Shown: positions 39,864-49,376, numbered from the stretch's first letter. The stretch: 64,000 nucleotides of DNA from Bdellovibrionales bacterium (GCA_019750295.1 JAIEOS010000007.1:1-64000), one strand, 5' to 3'. Notes: a model not told the origin generated them from the sequence alone. Numbers and translations: made by a program.

Positions 39864-40877
39864 TTACATTTTAGAGCAAAAAGCTTTTTTTCCAACAAAT
39901 TGTTCAAGATGCTGTTCCCCAGTCGGGTTCAACTGAATTTTATCGCCATCCATCACCGCTAAGGTTTTACCGCAGGTGAATTGTCCCCGCTCATCTTCGA
40001 AGCCAATCATGGTTTCTGTTTTTAGTTTGCTCGTACCCGTGCTGACCGTGAGCCACTGCCCATTTTTAATCACAGAAACGTCCTTGAGAGGTGCGCTGTA
40101 GTGTGGACCCCCATCGAAGGGATCGACCTCGTTACGATATTTAAAACCAATTTTCTCGAGAAGGTAGCGTGCCGGACGAGTTTCGTCACCCACCTCTCCC
40201 ATGACCAGACGAACTTTTGAATCTAAAAGACTCAGATAAATATCTTCTTCAGGGAAAAGCGTACGAATAAAATCTTTGTGGAGTTGGGAAAGTCGGTCGG
40301 CCTCGTGGTAAGTCATTCCTGTAAACCGACGCCCTAATGCCTCCCAAAACTCACTTCTTCCTTCGTCGGTGAGAGGAGGACTCAACTCACATAGAACTTC
40401 ATCTTGGAAGCGCTCTGGATGCATTCCCATATAAATAAATCGACTTAAACTTAACAACCGCCCTAGTTTTTCGGGTCGACTGCGATACGCACGATCTAAG
40501 AGTAGTCCACCAATCTCTGTCGGCCCATTGGTGTCTTGCCCTAAGCGCAGTACGCTGTGAATAAAGCCCACGCCGAGCTGTGGACTGAATCTTTTCTTTT
40601 CGATAATTTTAAAAAAGTAATGGGGGTATTTTTCGTTGCCATGCTTAGCAATGATTAAACAGGTGCCAATCACCCGCTTGACCTCAAGATCCTCGAGGAC
40701 GAATAAATATTCCGCGTCGTCTTTTTTAAGTTTACCTGCAAATGACTGAACACTTGTTTGGATTTTCTTTTTTAAAATTTTAGGCTCTGCCGGCAGATTC
40801 AATAATGTGAATTGCTTTGACAGCGCTAATAAATCTTCAAAATCTTCTTCTCTAATTCCTCTGACAATAAAACTCAT
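39864..40877 (-). CDS. astA: Arginine/ornithine N-succinyltransferase (AstA/AruF-like)
   Basis: 337 residues from the ATG at 40877, overlapping the previous stop (ATGA). AstA pattern: IVRGIREEDFEDLLALS start, the long FIHSVLRLGQDTNGPTEIGGLLLD region, and the GPHYSAPL C-terminal part. Transfers succinyl from succinyl-CoA to the alpha-amino group of arginine (and ornithine in some relatives), the first step of the AST catabolic pathway. Confidence 0.9.
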   Translation of the reverse strand: MSFIVRGIREEDFEDLLALSKQFTLLNLPAEPKILKKKIQTSVQSFAGKLKKDDAEYLFVLEDLEVKRVIGTCLIIAKHGNEKYPHYFFKIIEKKRFSPQLGVGFIHSVLRLGQDTNGPTEIGGLLLDRAYRSRPEKLGRLLSLSRFIYMGMHPERFQDEVLCELSPPLTDEGRSEFWEALGRRFTGMTYHEADRLSQLHKDFIRTLFPEEDIYLSLLDSKVRLVMGEVGDETRPARYLLEKIGFKYRNEVDPFDGGPHYSAPLKDVSVIKNGQWLTVSTGTSKLKTETMIGFEDERGQFTCGKTLAVMDGDKIQLNPTGEQHLEQFVGKKAFCSKM

Positions 40878-42202
40878 GAGCAAATCCTTTGAATCACTCT
40901 ACAGTAAAAATCTTCGGCGATTTGGAGGTCCGCCAGACTGACATGCTCCTCTGGAGTGTGTGAATTGTTTTGGCGATGCCCCGGTCCGAAAACGAGACAT
41001 TCAAATCCCAGCTTACTAAAGACATTCGCTTCGTTAGTGACTGGGACTGTTTTCAATGTGGCCGCGGGAAACGTCGTTTGAATTTCCTTGAGACACAGCT
41101 GAGCAAAATCGCTCTTGGAAGTGTGAAACGGTTTTTTTACATCGAGGACACGAAAAACAGCATTTTGTTTTTTACAAACCGCGCCAAGTTCCGCCATCCA
41201 CTGCGTGTACTGAGTCTCGGAAATGTGGGAAGACCAGCGCACGGCTCCTGTGATTAATATATGATCTTCGTTTGTACGAATCATTCCGATATTAATCGTT
41301 GGATTCGGCGGCTCAAAAGCCGCATCGGGGAATTTTTTAAACTCACCCTCAAGCTGCTTCACCTTTTCGTAGATCGCGCGAATCTTCTGAGGGCGATCAT
41401 CTACTTTATTAGTGTCAAGATCGAATTCCAGTGCTGCTTGCGTAGGGATAGTGTTAAAACTTAAGCCTCCGTCGATGTTTAAAAGTGAAATTGTCTTGGG
41501 AAGCTGTAGAAGATATTCCAACATTTTGACGACGGCATTTTCTCCGAGCTCAGGATTCGATGAGTGCGCGGCTCGCCCCTGAAAGATTTTACTTTGCGAT
41601 GATCCTGTCACTTCGTCTTCGCCCCACTCATCAATCACGCGGCCTTTATAAGGTATAATAATTTCGATTCGCGCTATGCCCTTGCTGGCGTAAACAATAT
41701 TGAGATCCGTAGGCTCCCCGATGAGGGCCAAAGTGGGCTTGACCAAGCGTTCGCGAACCGCCTTGATCGCACCACGCATGTGTTGCTCTTCACCAAAAGT
41801 CCCAAGTAATGCCACGGAAGATTTTAATGGATTCCAATCGGTCTTTTTCATCGCAAAAAGCTTACATAAAAAATCGAGCTTTACATCCGCGCTTCCAAGC
41901 CCATAGATATGGCCACCGCGTATGGAGGCTTGAAAAGGATTAAATCCCGTCTTCGTCCATAGTGCAAAAGACCCTGGATCAATCGTATCTAAATGGTTTT
42001 GTAACATGAGTGCTTGCGGACGCGCGTTGGGTGTAATCACAATGTTAGCTTGCGACACACCGCCAGACACCTCTTCCACTACTTTTACGGTAAACCCCAT
42101 GCCCTCGGCGAGCTTCTTTAAAAAATAAACGACCTCCACCGTCCCCTGTGTGGGAGTGCTCTCGATCGAAATAATTTTTTGAGCCGCCTCTAAAAAATCC
42201 AA
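40874..42202 (-). CDS. M20-family metallohydrolase, candidate desuccinylase or deacylase
   Basis: 442 residues of the ArgE/DapE/M20 group: metal-binding His-Asp in LQNHLDTIDPG, the bridging Asp in GLGSADVK, and the catalytic Glu pair in TFGEEQHMRGA, with a dimerisation domain in the middle. It sits between the aminotransferase (2 bp) and astA (ATGA overlap), so it probably acts in the same pathway. A role in removing succinyl from succinylglutamate (normally AstE, another family) or from succinylornithine is an attractive inference. Acetylornithine deacetylase is the alternative. Confidence 0.8.
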   Translation of the reverse strand: MDFLEAAQKIISIESTPTQGTVEVVYFLKKLAEGMGFTVKVVEEVSGGVSQANIVITPNARPQALMLQNHLDTIDPGSFALWTKTGFNPFQASIRGGHIYGLGSADVKLDFLCKLFAMKKTDWNPLKSSVALLGTFGEEQHMRGAIKAVRERLVKPTLALIGEPTDLNIVYASKGIARIEIIIPYKGRVIDEWGEDEVTGSSQSKIFQGRAAHSSNPELGENAVVKMLEYLLQLPKTISLLNIDGGLSFNTIPTQAALEFDLDTNKVDDRPQKIRAIYEKVKQLEGEFKKFPDAAFEPPNPTINIGMIRTNEDHILITGAVRWSSHISETQYTQWMAELGAVCKKQNAVFRVLDVKKPFHTSKSDFAQLCLKEIQTTFPAATLKTVPVTNEANVFSKLGFECLVFGPGHRQNNSHTPEEHVSLADLQIAEDFYCRVIQRICS

Positions 42203-42204
42203 GC

Positions 42205-43581
42205 TTATCCCTTCGCTATCTCGAGAATAGACTTTTCGAGAATGGCTGCCGCCGCTTGAATATCTTTTTCTTCGATAATTGCGGGGACGAGGAAACGGAT
42301 ACGCACTGGTTTTTTTCCGCAGGTGTAGCCCATAAGACCATTCTTGAACATCACCTTTACCAGCTGATTGACCTTCTCTTTATCTCCAGAAAAAGGAGTC
42401 ACTGCGACCATCAAGCCCAAGCCATCTGGATCTTCAAGAAGCCCTTTGCAGCTTCCCTGAGCCAACTTGTTAAGTTCAGAAACAAACGTTTTGTGGATCT
42501 TTTGAATTTTTCCATTTTCGCCAAAATACGTTCCATCATCGACTTCATTGAGAACGGCGATACCCGCGCTCATCGCGACGGTGGCCCCGGCAAAGGTGCC
42601 CGCAATCAAACCAGGTTTGGGGTTGTACTCGGACGTGTATAATGTGGCACCAATCTGTGCGGTTTTTGCTATTGTGCAGAGATCGACGTATTCCGAAAAT
42701 CCCAATGTTTGAAACGCAAAAGCTTCACCCGTGCGCAGAAATGTTTGAACTTCATCGGCCCAAATGGCGATATTGTTTTTTCGGCACTCCTCAAAGATCG
42801 GTTGAAAGAAACTCAGGGGAGCCGATCGATAACCACCTTCTCCAAGCATCGGCTCAAAAGAAAATGCTGCAATTTGCCCTTTGTACTTATCGATATGAGC
42901 CTTCATTGCTTGCAAAGATTTATCGGCACTTTTGGGATCAAATTTATCGTAAAAAGGAATTCGCAGAACTTCGTTGTAATCGGGTAGGCCCTGTTTGTAC
43001 TCGGGATTATCTGTCAGTTCCGCCATCATTGTCGAGCGGCCCGAAAAAGCGTTTTCCATTCCTACAATGTATTTTGCGGGAGAGTTTTTTTGTCGCGCCA
43101 TCTTCAGCGCGTTTTCGTTGGCCATAGTTCCGCACGTTGATAGCCAAACGTGTTTAAGGCGACTTCCCTTGGCCATGTTCACTAATTTTTTAGAGATCTG
43201 TACGTACTCTTCTCCGATTTGTAAGTGCCCTTGATTCACGACATCTTTGATCGAGCCCTCGAGAGACGCCTGGAGAACTTTAGGATGAGAGTGGCCCAAC
43301 ACGTGAACACCAATCCCGTTAATCAAATCTAATTTAACACTTCCGTCTTTTAATAACACGTAGGGTCCACGTCCTAAGCCTGAGCTAATGTAGGACCAGT
43401 AAAGTGGCCGCCCACGAAATCCCGCGATCTCGTCCATCTCGTGCTTAAAGGTCTCTGCGAATTCGGGCTGGGGTGGGCGAACGGCTTTAATGTCCTCGAC
43501 GGATTTACCGATTTCACTCACAATTTTCTGAATATGGTCTTGAATAGATTTTTGATTTACTTTTTCTGCAAACACACTCAC
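42205..43581 (-). CDS. Class III aminotransferase (AstC/ArgD-like)
   Basis: 458 residues, PLP-dependent fold type I. GVHVLGHSHPKVL, a STCGTMANENALKMA loop, the Asp of IWADEVQTFLRTG that holds the pyridine N, and the Schiff-base Lys in CTIAKTAQIG. In this operon it fits the succinylornithine aminotransferase step (AstC), but the longer N terminus (about 55 extra residues) and divergent active-site neighbourhood leave the substrate open; lysine-type aminotransferases share these traits. First gene of the operon. Confidence 0.8.
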   Translation of the reverse strand: MSVFAEKVNQKSIQDHIQKIVSEIGKSVEDIKAVRPPQPEFAETFKHEMDEIAGFRGRPLYWSYISSGLGRGPYVLLKDGSVKLDLINGIGVHVLGHSHPKVLQASLEGSIKDVVNQGHLQIGEEYVQISKKLVNMAKGSRLKHVWLSTCGTMANENALKMARQKNSPAKYIVGMENAFSGRSTMMAELTDNPEYKQGLPDYNEVLRIPFYDKFDPKSADKSLQAMKAHIDKYKGQIAAFSFEPMLGEGGYRSAPLSFFQPIFEECRKNNIAIWADEVQTFLRTGEAFAFQTLGFSEYVDLCTIAKTAQIGATLYTSEYNPKPGLIAGTFAGATVAMSAGIAVLNEVDDGTYFGENGKIQKIHKTFVSELNKLAQGSCKGLLEDPDGLGLMVAVTPFSGDKEKVNQLVKVMFKNGLMGYTCGKKPVRIRFLVPAIIEEKDIQAAAAILEKSILEIAKG

Positions 43582-43657
43582 TCCTTAGGCCGATTTTTTT
43601 GCCAGTGACGGTGAAAGGACTTCACTTCGCCTGGGTCCTTAATTAATATAGCTTTCT

Positions 43658-44431
43658 ATGTTACCCATTTTTATCTTTCTGACACTGACATTCTCTCACG
43701 GAAGCGACCTTCCGTACACTGTTGGTGACAGCCAAACCGACTCTGTTTTCACTCAAGCACTCCAGACTTTCAAGGCACAGGAGTACGCAAAAAGCAGGGA
43801 CCTTTTTAAGACACTTTTAACCCAAAATCCTGACGATAAAGTCCTTCTCTACAACCTTGGGCTAGTAGAATTTTCAGAAAGTCGCTTTGGCGCTGCACTC
43901 GGCTACTGGCGCAGAGCGCTATGGATTTCTCCAGGCTACTCGCCGGCTCTGGAGGGCGTTTCCCAGCTCCATAAAAAGCTCCCCATCACCAACGATCGCT
44001 CATTTTTAGAGTCTTTGTATTTGCGATTTCCCCCTTGGTTATTTCTGGGAGCTTCTTGTTTGTTGCTATTGAGCTGTGGGTATCTTTCCATGAGTAACCT
44101 GCAAAAAACAAAAAACGATAGGCCCGCCAATTGGTTCTTGCCGTCATCATTCGGTTTGCTGTTTTTAGGCGCAGTCACCGTCACCACTCATTACTTTTTT
44201 ATTTTTGCACAGGAAGAGCACGCGACCCTCATTGAGGGGAACACCGCACTGTACTCTTCACCCAGCGAGAGCGCTCCGTCGCTTGTGAACTTGCCCGAGG
44301 GTACAGATGTGTTGATCCTTCGCAAACAAGAGTCCGAAGACCCTAAGAATCAGTGGATTCAGGTCAAAAAGTCTTCGATTCAGGTCGGTTGGATTCAAAA
44401 GGATAAGATTTTTATCCATTCCGGTATATAG
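43658..44431 (+). CDS. TPR and SH3-like membrane protein (BatE-like)
   Basis: 257 residues with a signal peptide (about 1-15). A pair of TPR-like helices (about 28-105), two membrane helices (about 124-146 and 160-183) and a C-terminal bacterial SH3-like domain (about 192-257, ending WIQKDKIFIH). This domain order is that of BatE-type proteins of aerotolerance operons, but no Bat or MoxR genes are adjacent. Confidence 0.7.
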   Translation: MLPIFIFLTLTFSHGSDLPYTVGDSQTDSVFTQALQTFKAQEYAKSRDLFKTLLTQNPDDKVLLYNLGLVEFSESRFGAALGYWRRALWISPGYSPALEGVSQLHKKLPITNDRSFLESLYLRFPPWLFLGASCLLLLSCGYLSMSNLQKTKNDRPANWFLPSSFGLLFLGAVTVTTHYFFIFAQEEHATLIEGNTALYSSPSESAPSLVNLPEGTDVLILRKQESEDPKNQWIQVKKSSIQVGWIQKDKIFIHSGI

Positions 44432-44491
44432 CTCCTCCAGTCTCTATAAGTTTTTTGACTTTACCACGCCCAATAAATACACTGCAGAGCG

Positions 44492-45223
44492 ATGGCAAAG
44501 TCTTTTTATTTTTACATTCTCATCGTCTTCATCTCCGCCGGTTGCGTGACTGAGCCGAAGGTGAATCTAAATTCCGCAGAAGGTCTCTTTACTCTAGGTG
44601 AGTTTTACGAAAAACAAGAGCGCTACGAGGAAGCCATTAATCAGTACAAAACTCTTTCGAACAAATTTCCGTACAGCAAACTTGCGCCCGATGCGGAATT
44701 GCATGTGGCCGACTGCTATTTTAAAAAAGAGGAATTCCCAGAAGCCTTCAATTCCTATCGCACGTTTAAAGAACTTCACCCCCGTCATCCACGCAGCGAT
44801 TATGTGACCTTTCGAGCTGCCGAAAGTTTGCGCGAGCAACTTCCGACCACAGTTGATCGTGACCTCACCAATGCGACTCAAGCGATCTCTTATTACGATG
44901 AAATTCTGACTCACTATTCACGCTCACAGTACGAACCTGAGGCCAAAGAAAAGCGCTTTAAGCTGGTGCAAATGTTGGCTGATAAAGAAGTCTACATCGC
45001 CGACTTTTACTTTGGACAAAAAAAATATATGAGCGCACTGACTCGTTATGAACAATTTCTCCAGTCTTATCCACAGAACTCCAGAGTTCCGCACGTATTG
45101 CTCAAGGCCGCATCTTCCGCGAAAAAAGCGGAAATCCCAGACAAAATGCAAATTTATCTCACCCAACTTCTCAAGGACCATCCCAATTCTAGCGAAGCCC
45201 AAACCGCCAAGGGAGGATTGTGA
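44492..45223 (+). CDS. BamD-like outer-membrane assembly lipoprotein
   Basis: 243 residues. Lipoprotein signal with ISAGC box (Cys18). Then TPR-type repeats: YEKQERYEEAINQYKTLSNKFPYSK, DCYFKKEEFPEAFNSYRTF, and ADFYFGQKKYMSALTRYEQFL, the pattern of BamD/YfiO, which works in beta-barrel protein insertion. Length matches BamD. Followed closely by a TPR protein and hpt. Confidence 0.88.
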   Translation: MAKSFYFYILIVFISAGCVTEPKVNLNSAEGLFTLGEFYEKQERYEEAINQYKTLSNKFPYSKLAPDAELHVADCYFKKEEFPEAFNSYRTFKELHPRHPRSDYVTFRAAESLREQLPTTVDRDLTNATQAISYYDEILTHYSRSQYEPEAKEKRFKLVQMLADKEVYIADFYFGQKKYMSALTRYEQFLQSYPQNSRVPHVLLKAASSAKKAEIPDKMQIYLTQLLKDHPNSSEAQTAKGGL

Positions 45224-45933
45224 TGCTAACGGAACGCCAAGAAGAACTGATGAATACCGCTCGTGACCATTTTACAAAAGGTCATTACCGATTGGCCGAG
45301 CCCCTTCTTATGCAATTGCAAAGCGACGGAGCCCAAAATCCAGAAATCCCTTACATGTTAGCGACAATCACATTTGACCGCGGAAATCTTAAACGCGCCA
45401 TTCAGCTCTTTAAGGCATCTCTAGAAATTGATCCCGAATTTACCGATTCCAGCGTCGGCTTATCGATCATTTTAAATGACCTTGGAAAATACGACGAGGC
45501 CAAAAAAGTTTTCGAAACGGCGTATTCAGCGATGAAGCGTAAACAGCGTGGCGGCGAAGATACCAATCTTAAAGAGAAATTGGCGCGCAAGCACGGCGAA
45601 CTTGGAGATATGTACTTCCTGGCCAACATGTTTTCGGATGCCTGCGAACAGTTTAAAAAGGCGATGGAGTTAGCTCCGAATATCAGTGAATTTTCTCGTC
45701 GCCTCGGCGAAAGCTCTATGAAACTTAATAACGACGAGCAAGCCATCAGCGCTTTTGAAAATTCTCTCTCGAGCGATTACAAAGTGGATACCCACTTAAA
45801 ACTGGTCGAAGCCTATGAAAAGACCGGCAAGAAAGATCGTGCCCTTTTTGAGCTTGATAAAATGCAAATGAAAAACGGAACTCTTCCAGAAATCGATTCT
45901 TGGCGCCAGCGCCTGAATGATTTGAATTTGTGA
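45223..45933 (+). CDS. TPR-repeat protein of unknown function
   Basis: 236 residues; the ATG at 45223 has GGGAGG upstream and overlaps the BamD-like stop. No signal peptide, so cytoplasmic. About five TPRs (for example the FTKGHYRLAEPLLMQLQ and IPYMLATITFDRGN stretches). Coupled to the BamD-like gene, but its role is not evident. Confidence 0.75.
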   Translation: MLTERQEELMNTARDHFTKGHYRLAEPLLMQLQSDGAQNPEIPYMLATITFDRGNLKRAIQLFKASLEIDPEFTDSSVGLSIILNDLGKYDEAKKVFETAYSAMKRKQRGGEDTNLKEKLARKHGELGDMYFLANMFSDACEQFKKAMELAPNISEFSRRLGESSMKLNNDEQAISAFENSLSSDYKVDTHLKLVEAYEKTGKKDRALFELDKMQMKNGTLPEIDSWRQRLNDLNL

Positions 45934-45941
45934 GGTAATGT

Positions 45942-46460
45942 ATGGCTCAGCTTAAAGAAAACATGACCCAGTTGATTACTGCCAAAAAAGTGCAGGAAAC
46001 GGTTTTTCGTCTGGCCAAAGAAATTGAAATTGATTATCACGGGCGGGAAATTATTTTTATCTGCCCTCTGAAGGGTTCATTATTTTTTGTGGCTGATCTC
46101 ATGAGAAATATCAGTCTTCAGCAAAAAATCGATTTCGTCTACTTGAAGTCCACCGAAAAAGGGGGCGCCGTCCAAATTCTAAAAGATATTACGATCAATA
46201 TTACCGGCAAGAATGTCATCGTTGTGGAAGAGATCATAGACGCCGGCCGCACGCTCAGCTTTTTGCTAGATCGCTTGGGCTCTGCGCGACCAGCTTCTCT
46301 CAAGGTGTTAACTCTATTAGATAAGCCCGCTCGCCGCGAGCTTCCGCTCAAGCCCGACTATACCGGCATGACAATTGATGATCGTTATGTCGTCGGTTAT
46401 GGCATGGATTCCGACGAAATCGGCCGCAACTATCGCGACATCTTCTCATTCAAAATGTAA
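45942..46460 (+). CDS. hpt: Hypoxanthine phosphoribosyltransferase
   Basis: 172 residues. Salvages hypoxanthine/guanine to IMP/GMP using PRPP. The LKGS loop (ICPLKGSLFFVADL), the PRPP motif VIVVEEIIDAGRTL (usual form VEDIIDTG, with Glu for the first Asp here) and DDRYVVGYGMD near the C terminus are seen. Ends 1 bp before the 46461 palindrome. Confidence 0.93.
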   Translation: MAQLKENMTQLITAKKVQETVFRLAKEIEIDYHGREIIFICPLKGSLFFVADLMRNISLQQKIDFVYLKSTEKGGAVQILKDITINITGKNVIVVEEIIDAGRTLSFLLDRLGSARPASLKVLTLLDKPARRELPLKPDYTGMTIDDRYVVGYGMDSDEIGRNYRDIFSFKM

Positions 46461-46479
46461 ATCGGTACCGGGTACCGAT
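46461..46479. repeat. GGTACC palindrome, 9-bp arms around one base
   Basis: ATCGGTACC-G-GGTACCGAT, in the 18-bp gap between the convergent hpt and 46479 genes. Shares the 13-mer GGTACCGGGTACC with the long palindrome after ligA (18921-18933). No T-run directly follows. May be a member of a dispersed palindromic family. Confidence 0.7.
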
Positions 46480-48749
46480 TAGGATGCTTTTTTAGTTCTC
46501 GAGAACAGTGACAGGTCATAGGTGATGCCCGGGTTTTTAGAGTGCAATGCTTGGTGTACAAATTGCGGCACATGTCCTGTGGAAATATGTTCCCCGATCA
46601 CACGAGATTCATCTATTCCTATCTTTTTAAAGTAGAAAATATCTTTGAACTCTAACTTTCCATTCCGATCTTTCACAGCCTCGCAGATGCGGGACACTTT
46701 ACGACTTCCATCTTCGAGACTCTCCAGATGGACAATAATCTCGAAAGCGTTATCGAGAAATTGATGGACTCCTTGACTATCAAGTCCCACTTTTCCGATT
46801 TTTGCTAGGCATTCCAACTTTCCAAATGCGTCTTCAGGAGAGCGGCTGGCGGCACCACACACCACTGTATTTTCGGCCGTCGCACGAACCAGGGGCCACA
46901 CCTCTTGGTCCTTAAGATTTTCCACGACCACTATCTCGGGATGCATATGACCGATCGTTTCTAGTAGATCGGCACTGTTTTGAGAATGGACGTAATTATA
47001 CTCTGACCCTTCCGTATGATAGGGGTTAGGACCGAAGTGCAAAATTCTTAGGCGCGGAGAGATGACTGCGGCTAATGCGGAGACGAATTGAGTTCTCCCA
47101 CTGTCAGTAGAACCACACACCAGAACATTGCGTCTACAACCTACGACTGATTTTAAAAAATCATTCATCTCTGGGTTGAGGGACCCATACTTCGTCAGTA
47201 AGTCCAAACTCACGGCGTGAAACTTCATCGCGGAAATCACAAAGTAAAATTTGCCTGCAGATTCATGAACATTAAACGCAAACTCTGATCCTTTATAGAT
47301 CAGCTTATAAACACCCGCCTCTAAACGCTCTGGCGTATCCACCCCATATCTTTTTAAAAGATACAGTGCCGCTTTATTTAGCGAAGACGCCGATACAAAG
47401 TTAAAGAACGTTTTCTGAATCTGACAATTCTCCTCGATAAATATATCCTCCGGGCCGTTGATCATGATTTTAGAGACCTGCATTTCTAGCAAATCTTCTA
47501 TAGGACCACCGGTGAACTCCTCACAGTAAATCATCTCGACCAGTCGAGCCTTCTGATCTAAATTCATTTGCAATGCAAAGTTTTCTTTTTCTAGCTGGGT
47601 GTAAAGCTCTTCACGAGGTTCAATTGTTGAACTCGCCAACGACTGTGACATCGCTTTACGAAACTGAAGCACCGTTGCGTTTTTAAAAAGACGTTGCCGA
47701 ATTTCTTGGGGGTAACGCCGTTTAAACTCAATGTAAGATTCAAGCATCGTATTAAGAGCAAAAGGCTGTGGGGCCGTATCTTGAAAGTAAACAGAGAATG
47801 CGAAGTTATCTGCATCCATAACTAAACGATTAATGGACATCTCATCGGCAGGATAAAAACGGATGAGATTTTTCACCACCGCAATAAACTCGTTGTCGTC
47901 GAGGGCCGCCGACCAGTTACTGTGAAAATAAATGTGCCAGATGCGAACCCGATTTTCAAAATGAGGTTGAGTGATCTCCTCCTTAGCAACGTCTTGGCTT
48001 AAGAGGGTAAACCAACAGGGTTCCCCATCTATACTTCCACTAAAATTTAAGCGAAGTTCTTTACGAGTCTCGTCATAGTTGACGGACTCAAGGAAATCTT
48101 CACAATCGATTTCTTTTTTGAATTTTTCTAGCCACTGTACATAATTGAGCTTTACGGACTTGGTCCCCTGCGGATTCTCCAGCGTCGATGGCGAAGAAAC
48201 TTCTTTTTCGGGTTGTACGAGATCCATTACCCCAACCGCCTGAAGGTCCGCATCGCGGCCTGGAGCGGTGACCTCTGTATTTCGTTTCTCGTTGATAATT
48301 GTCAAAAGCTTTCCCTCAATCAAAGGGGAAAGATGATGAATCACATGGTCTACACCTTCGGCAGCGGGAAAGACTCCCCAAAAATGACAAAAGAACTCAA
48401 AATATCCGGATCGGTCTTTTCGTTGAAGAGAGCGGCTAATGTTTTCGCCGAGTTCTGCGGTCAGAAAATTTGAAACCGTCTCAAAATCCGCCTGAGAGAG
48501 AGGAATCTCCGTATTGATCTTTAGCGTAAAAAACCACTCGTGCTTAATGGTTTCAAAGTTGTCTTTTTCCATGTCCTCTCGAGGAACATTTTTAGTTAAA
48601 AACGAGAGATCGTAGTGAGCCGAATTGATCTTACCGGCAAGCTCTATCACAAGAGAATTGTGGTTCTCTTCGTGATATCTCACCGCGCCGAGCGCCGAAA
48701 TGTTTTTAAGTTTGGATTTCCACTGTCTGTACCATGCGTGATAGTTCAT
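46479..48749 (-). CDS. CpaF/TadA-like protein with degenerate Walker A and duplicated N-terminal domain
   Basis: 756 residues from the ATG at 48749 (GAGGAG upstream). The N terminus has two copies of a roughly 120-residue domain (about 2-125 and 205-330): WYRQWKSKLKN and WLEKFKKEID starts, each followed by a Trp/Phe-rich strand pattern. From about 420 it aligns with CpaF/TadA (VSKIMINGPEDIFIEE here, [15 protein letters not shown] in the fusion at 23830). The P-loop reads GSTDSGRT (546-553), with Arg552 in place of the essential Lys. The LPDGSRVHA element is lost and the GECRD-type Walker B region reads VVVENLKD. Probably does not hydrolyse ATP; it may bind or regulate a related machine. Confidence 0.82.
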   Translation of the reverse strand: MNYHAWYRQWKSKLKNISALGAVRYHEENHNSLVIELAGKINSAHYDLSFLTKNVPREDMEKDNFETIKHEWFFTLKINTEIPLSQADFETVSNFLTAELGENISRSLQRKDRSGYFEFFCHFWGVFPAAEGVDHVIHHLSPLIEGKLLTIINEKRNTEVTAPGRDADLQAVGVMDLVQPEKEVSSPSTLENPQGTKSVKLNYVQWLEKFKKEIDCEDFLESVNYDETRKELRLNFSGSIDGEPCWFTLLSQDVAKEEITQPHFENRVRIWHIYFHSNWSAALDDNEFIAVVKNLIRFYPADEMSINRLVMDADNFAFSVYFQDTAPQPFALNTMLESYIEFKRRYPQEIRQRLFKNATVLQFRKAMSQSLASSTIEPREELYTQLEKENFALQMNLDQKARLVEMIYCEEFTGGPIEDLLEMQVSKIMINGPEDIFIEENCQIQKTFFNFVSASSLNKAALYLLKRYGVDTPERLEAGVYKLIYKGSEFAFNVHESAGKFYFVISAMKFHAVSLDLLTKYGSLNPEMNDFLKSVVGCRRNVLVCGSTDSGRTQFVSALAAVISPRLRILHFGPNPYHTEGSEYNYVHSQNSADLLETIGHMHPEIVVVENLKDQEVWPLVRATAENTVVCGAASRSPEDAFGKLECLAKIGKVGLDSQGVHQFLDNAFEIIVHLESLEDGSRKVSRICEAVKDRNGKLEFKDIFYFKKIGIDESRVIGEHISTGHVPQFVHQALHSKNPGITYDLSLFSRTKKAS

Positions 48750-48821
48750 GGAGGTTCTCCTCAAGTCTTTGATTTATATCGACTTTTTAGAGAAAAAAAT
48801 GAAGCCTGGAATGCGGTGAAT

Positions 48822-49376
48822 TCAGGCTTTAGGTCGTGAGATCTCAGGACGTGCGTCGAGTTTTTTGCAAATAAAAGCCACAACAGAAAATTCAAGCGCA
48901 ATGATCAAGGCCGTTATTCCATAAGTTAACGCCTTCGGTTCCAAAAACTCAATACGCCCAAAGTGCGACATAAAAATATGAACCCCACAAATCGGGAGCC
49001 CGCAGGCAAAAATCTTCCACCGCGCTTGCGAAGACAAGTCTTTGAATGCAGAAAAAAACAATGTCGAAATGAGGGGCCATAACCCTAACATCCACACCGG
49101 CGGAATCGTCGGTGTGAACTCATAATAAAATGTTCGCAAATTCATATTCAAATATTCAAAGAAAAAACCCAAACTAAAACAGGTGATGGCTTTGATAAGA
49201 TCCACGCGATGGCGACGAGAAACAAAGCCAAGATTGAGAATGACCGCTAGAAATGAGACCACTAGGCCCAAATCGTTATTTCGCAATACTGCTGCGATAA
49301 GAAACCCCAGCAGGCCGGCGAAAAAAATGCTGGAATTTAATAACTGAGCTTTAGACGATGTGGCCGACAAGGTCAT
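48822..49376 (-). CDS. Multi-pass membrane protein of unknown function
   Basis: 184 residues with about five to six hydrophobic segments from residue 12 to 172. The central FYYEFTPTIPPVWMLGLWPLIS region is reminiscent of DUF2878-type proteins, but I am not sure. Overlaps rimO by 26 bp, so it follows rimO in the same transcript. Confidence 0.65.
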   Translation of the reverse strand: MTLSATSSKAQLLNSSIFFAGLLGFLIAAVLRNNDLGLVVSFLAVILNLGFVSRRHRVDLIKAITCFSLGFFFEYLNMNLRTFYYEFTPTIPPVWMLGLWPLISTLFFSAFKDLSSQARWKIFACGLPICGVHIFMSHFGRIEFLEPKALTYGITALIIALEFSVVAFICKKLDARPEISRPKA

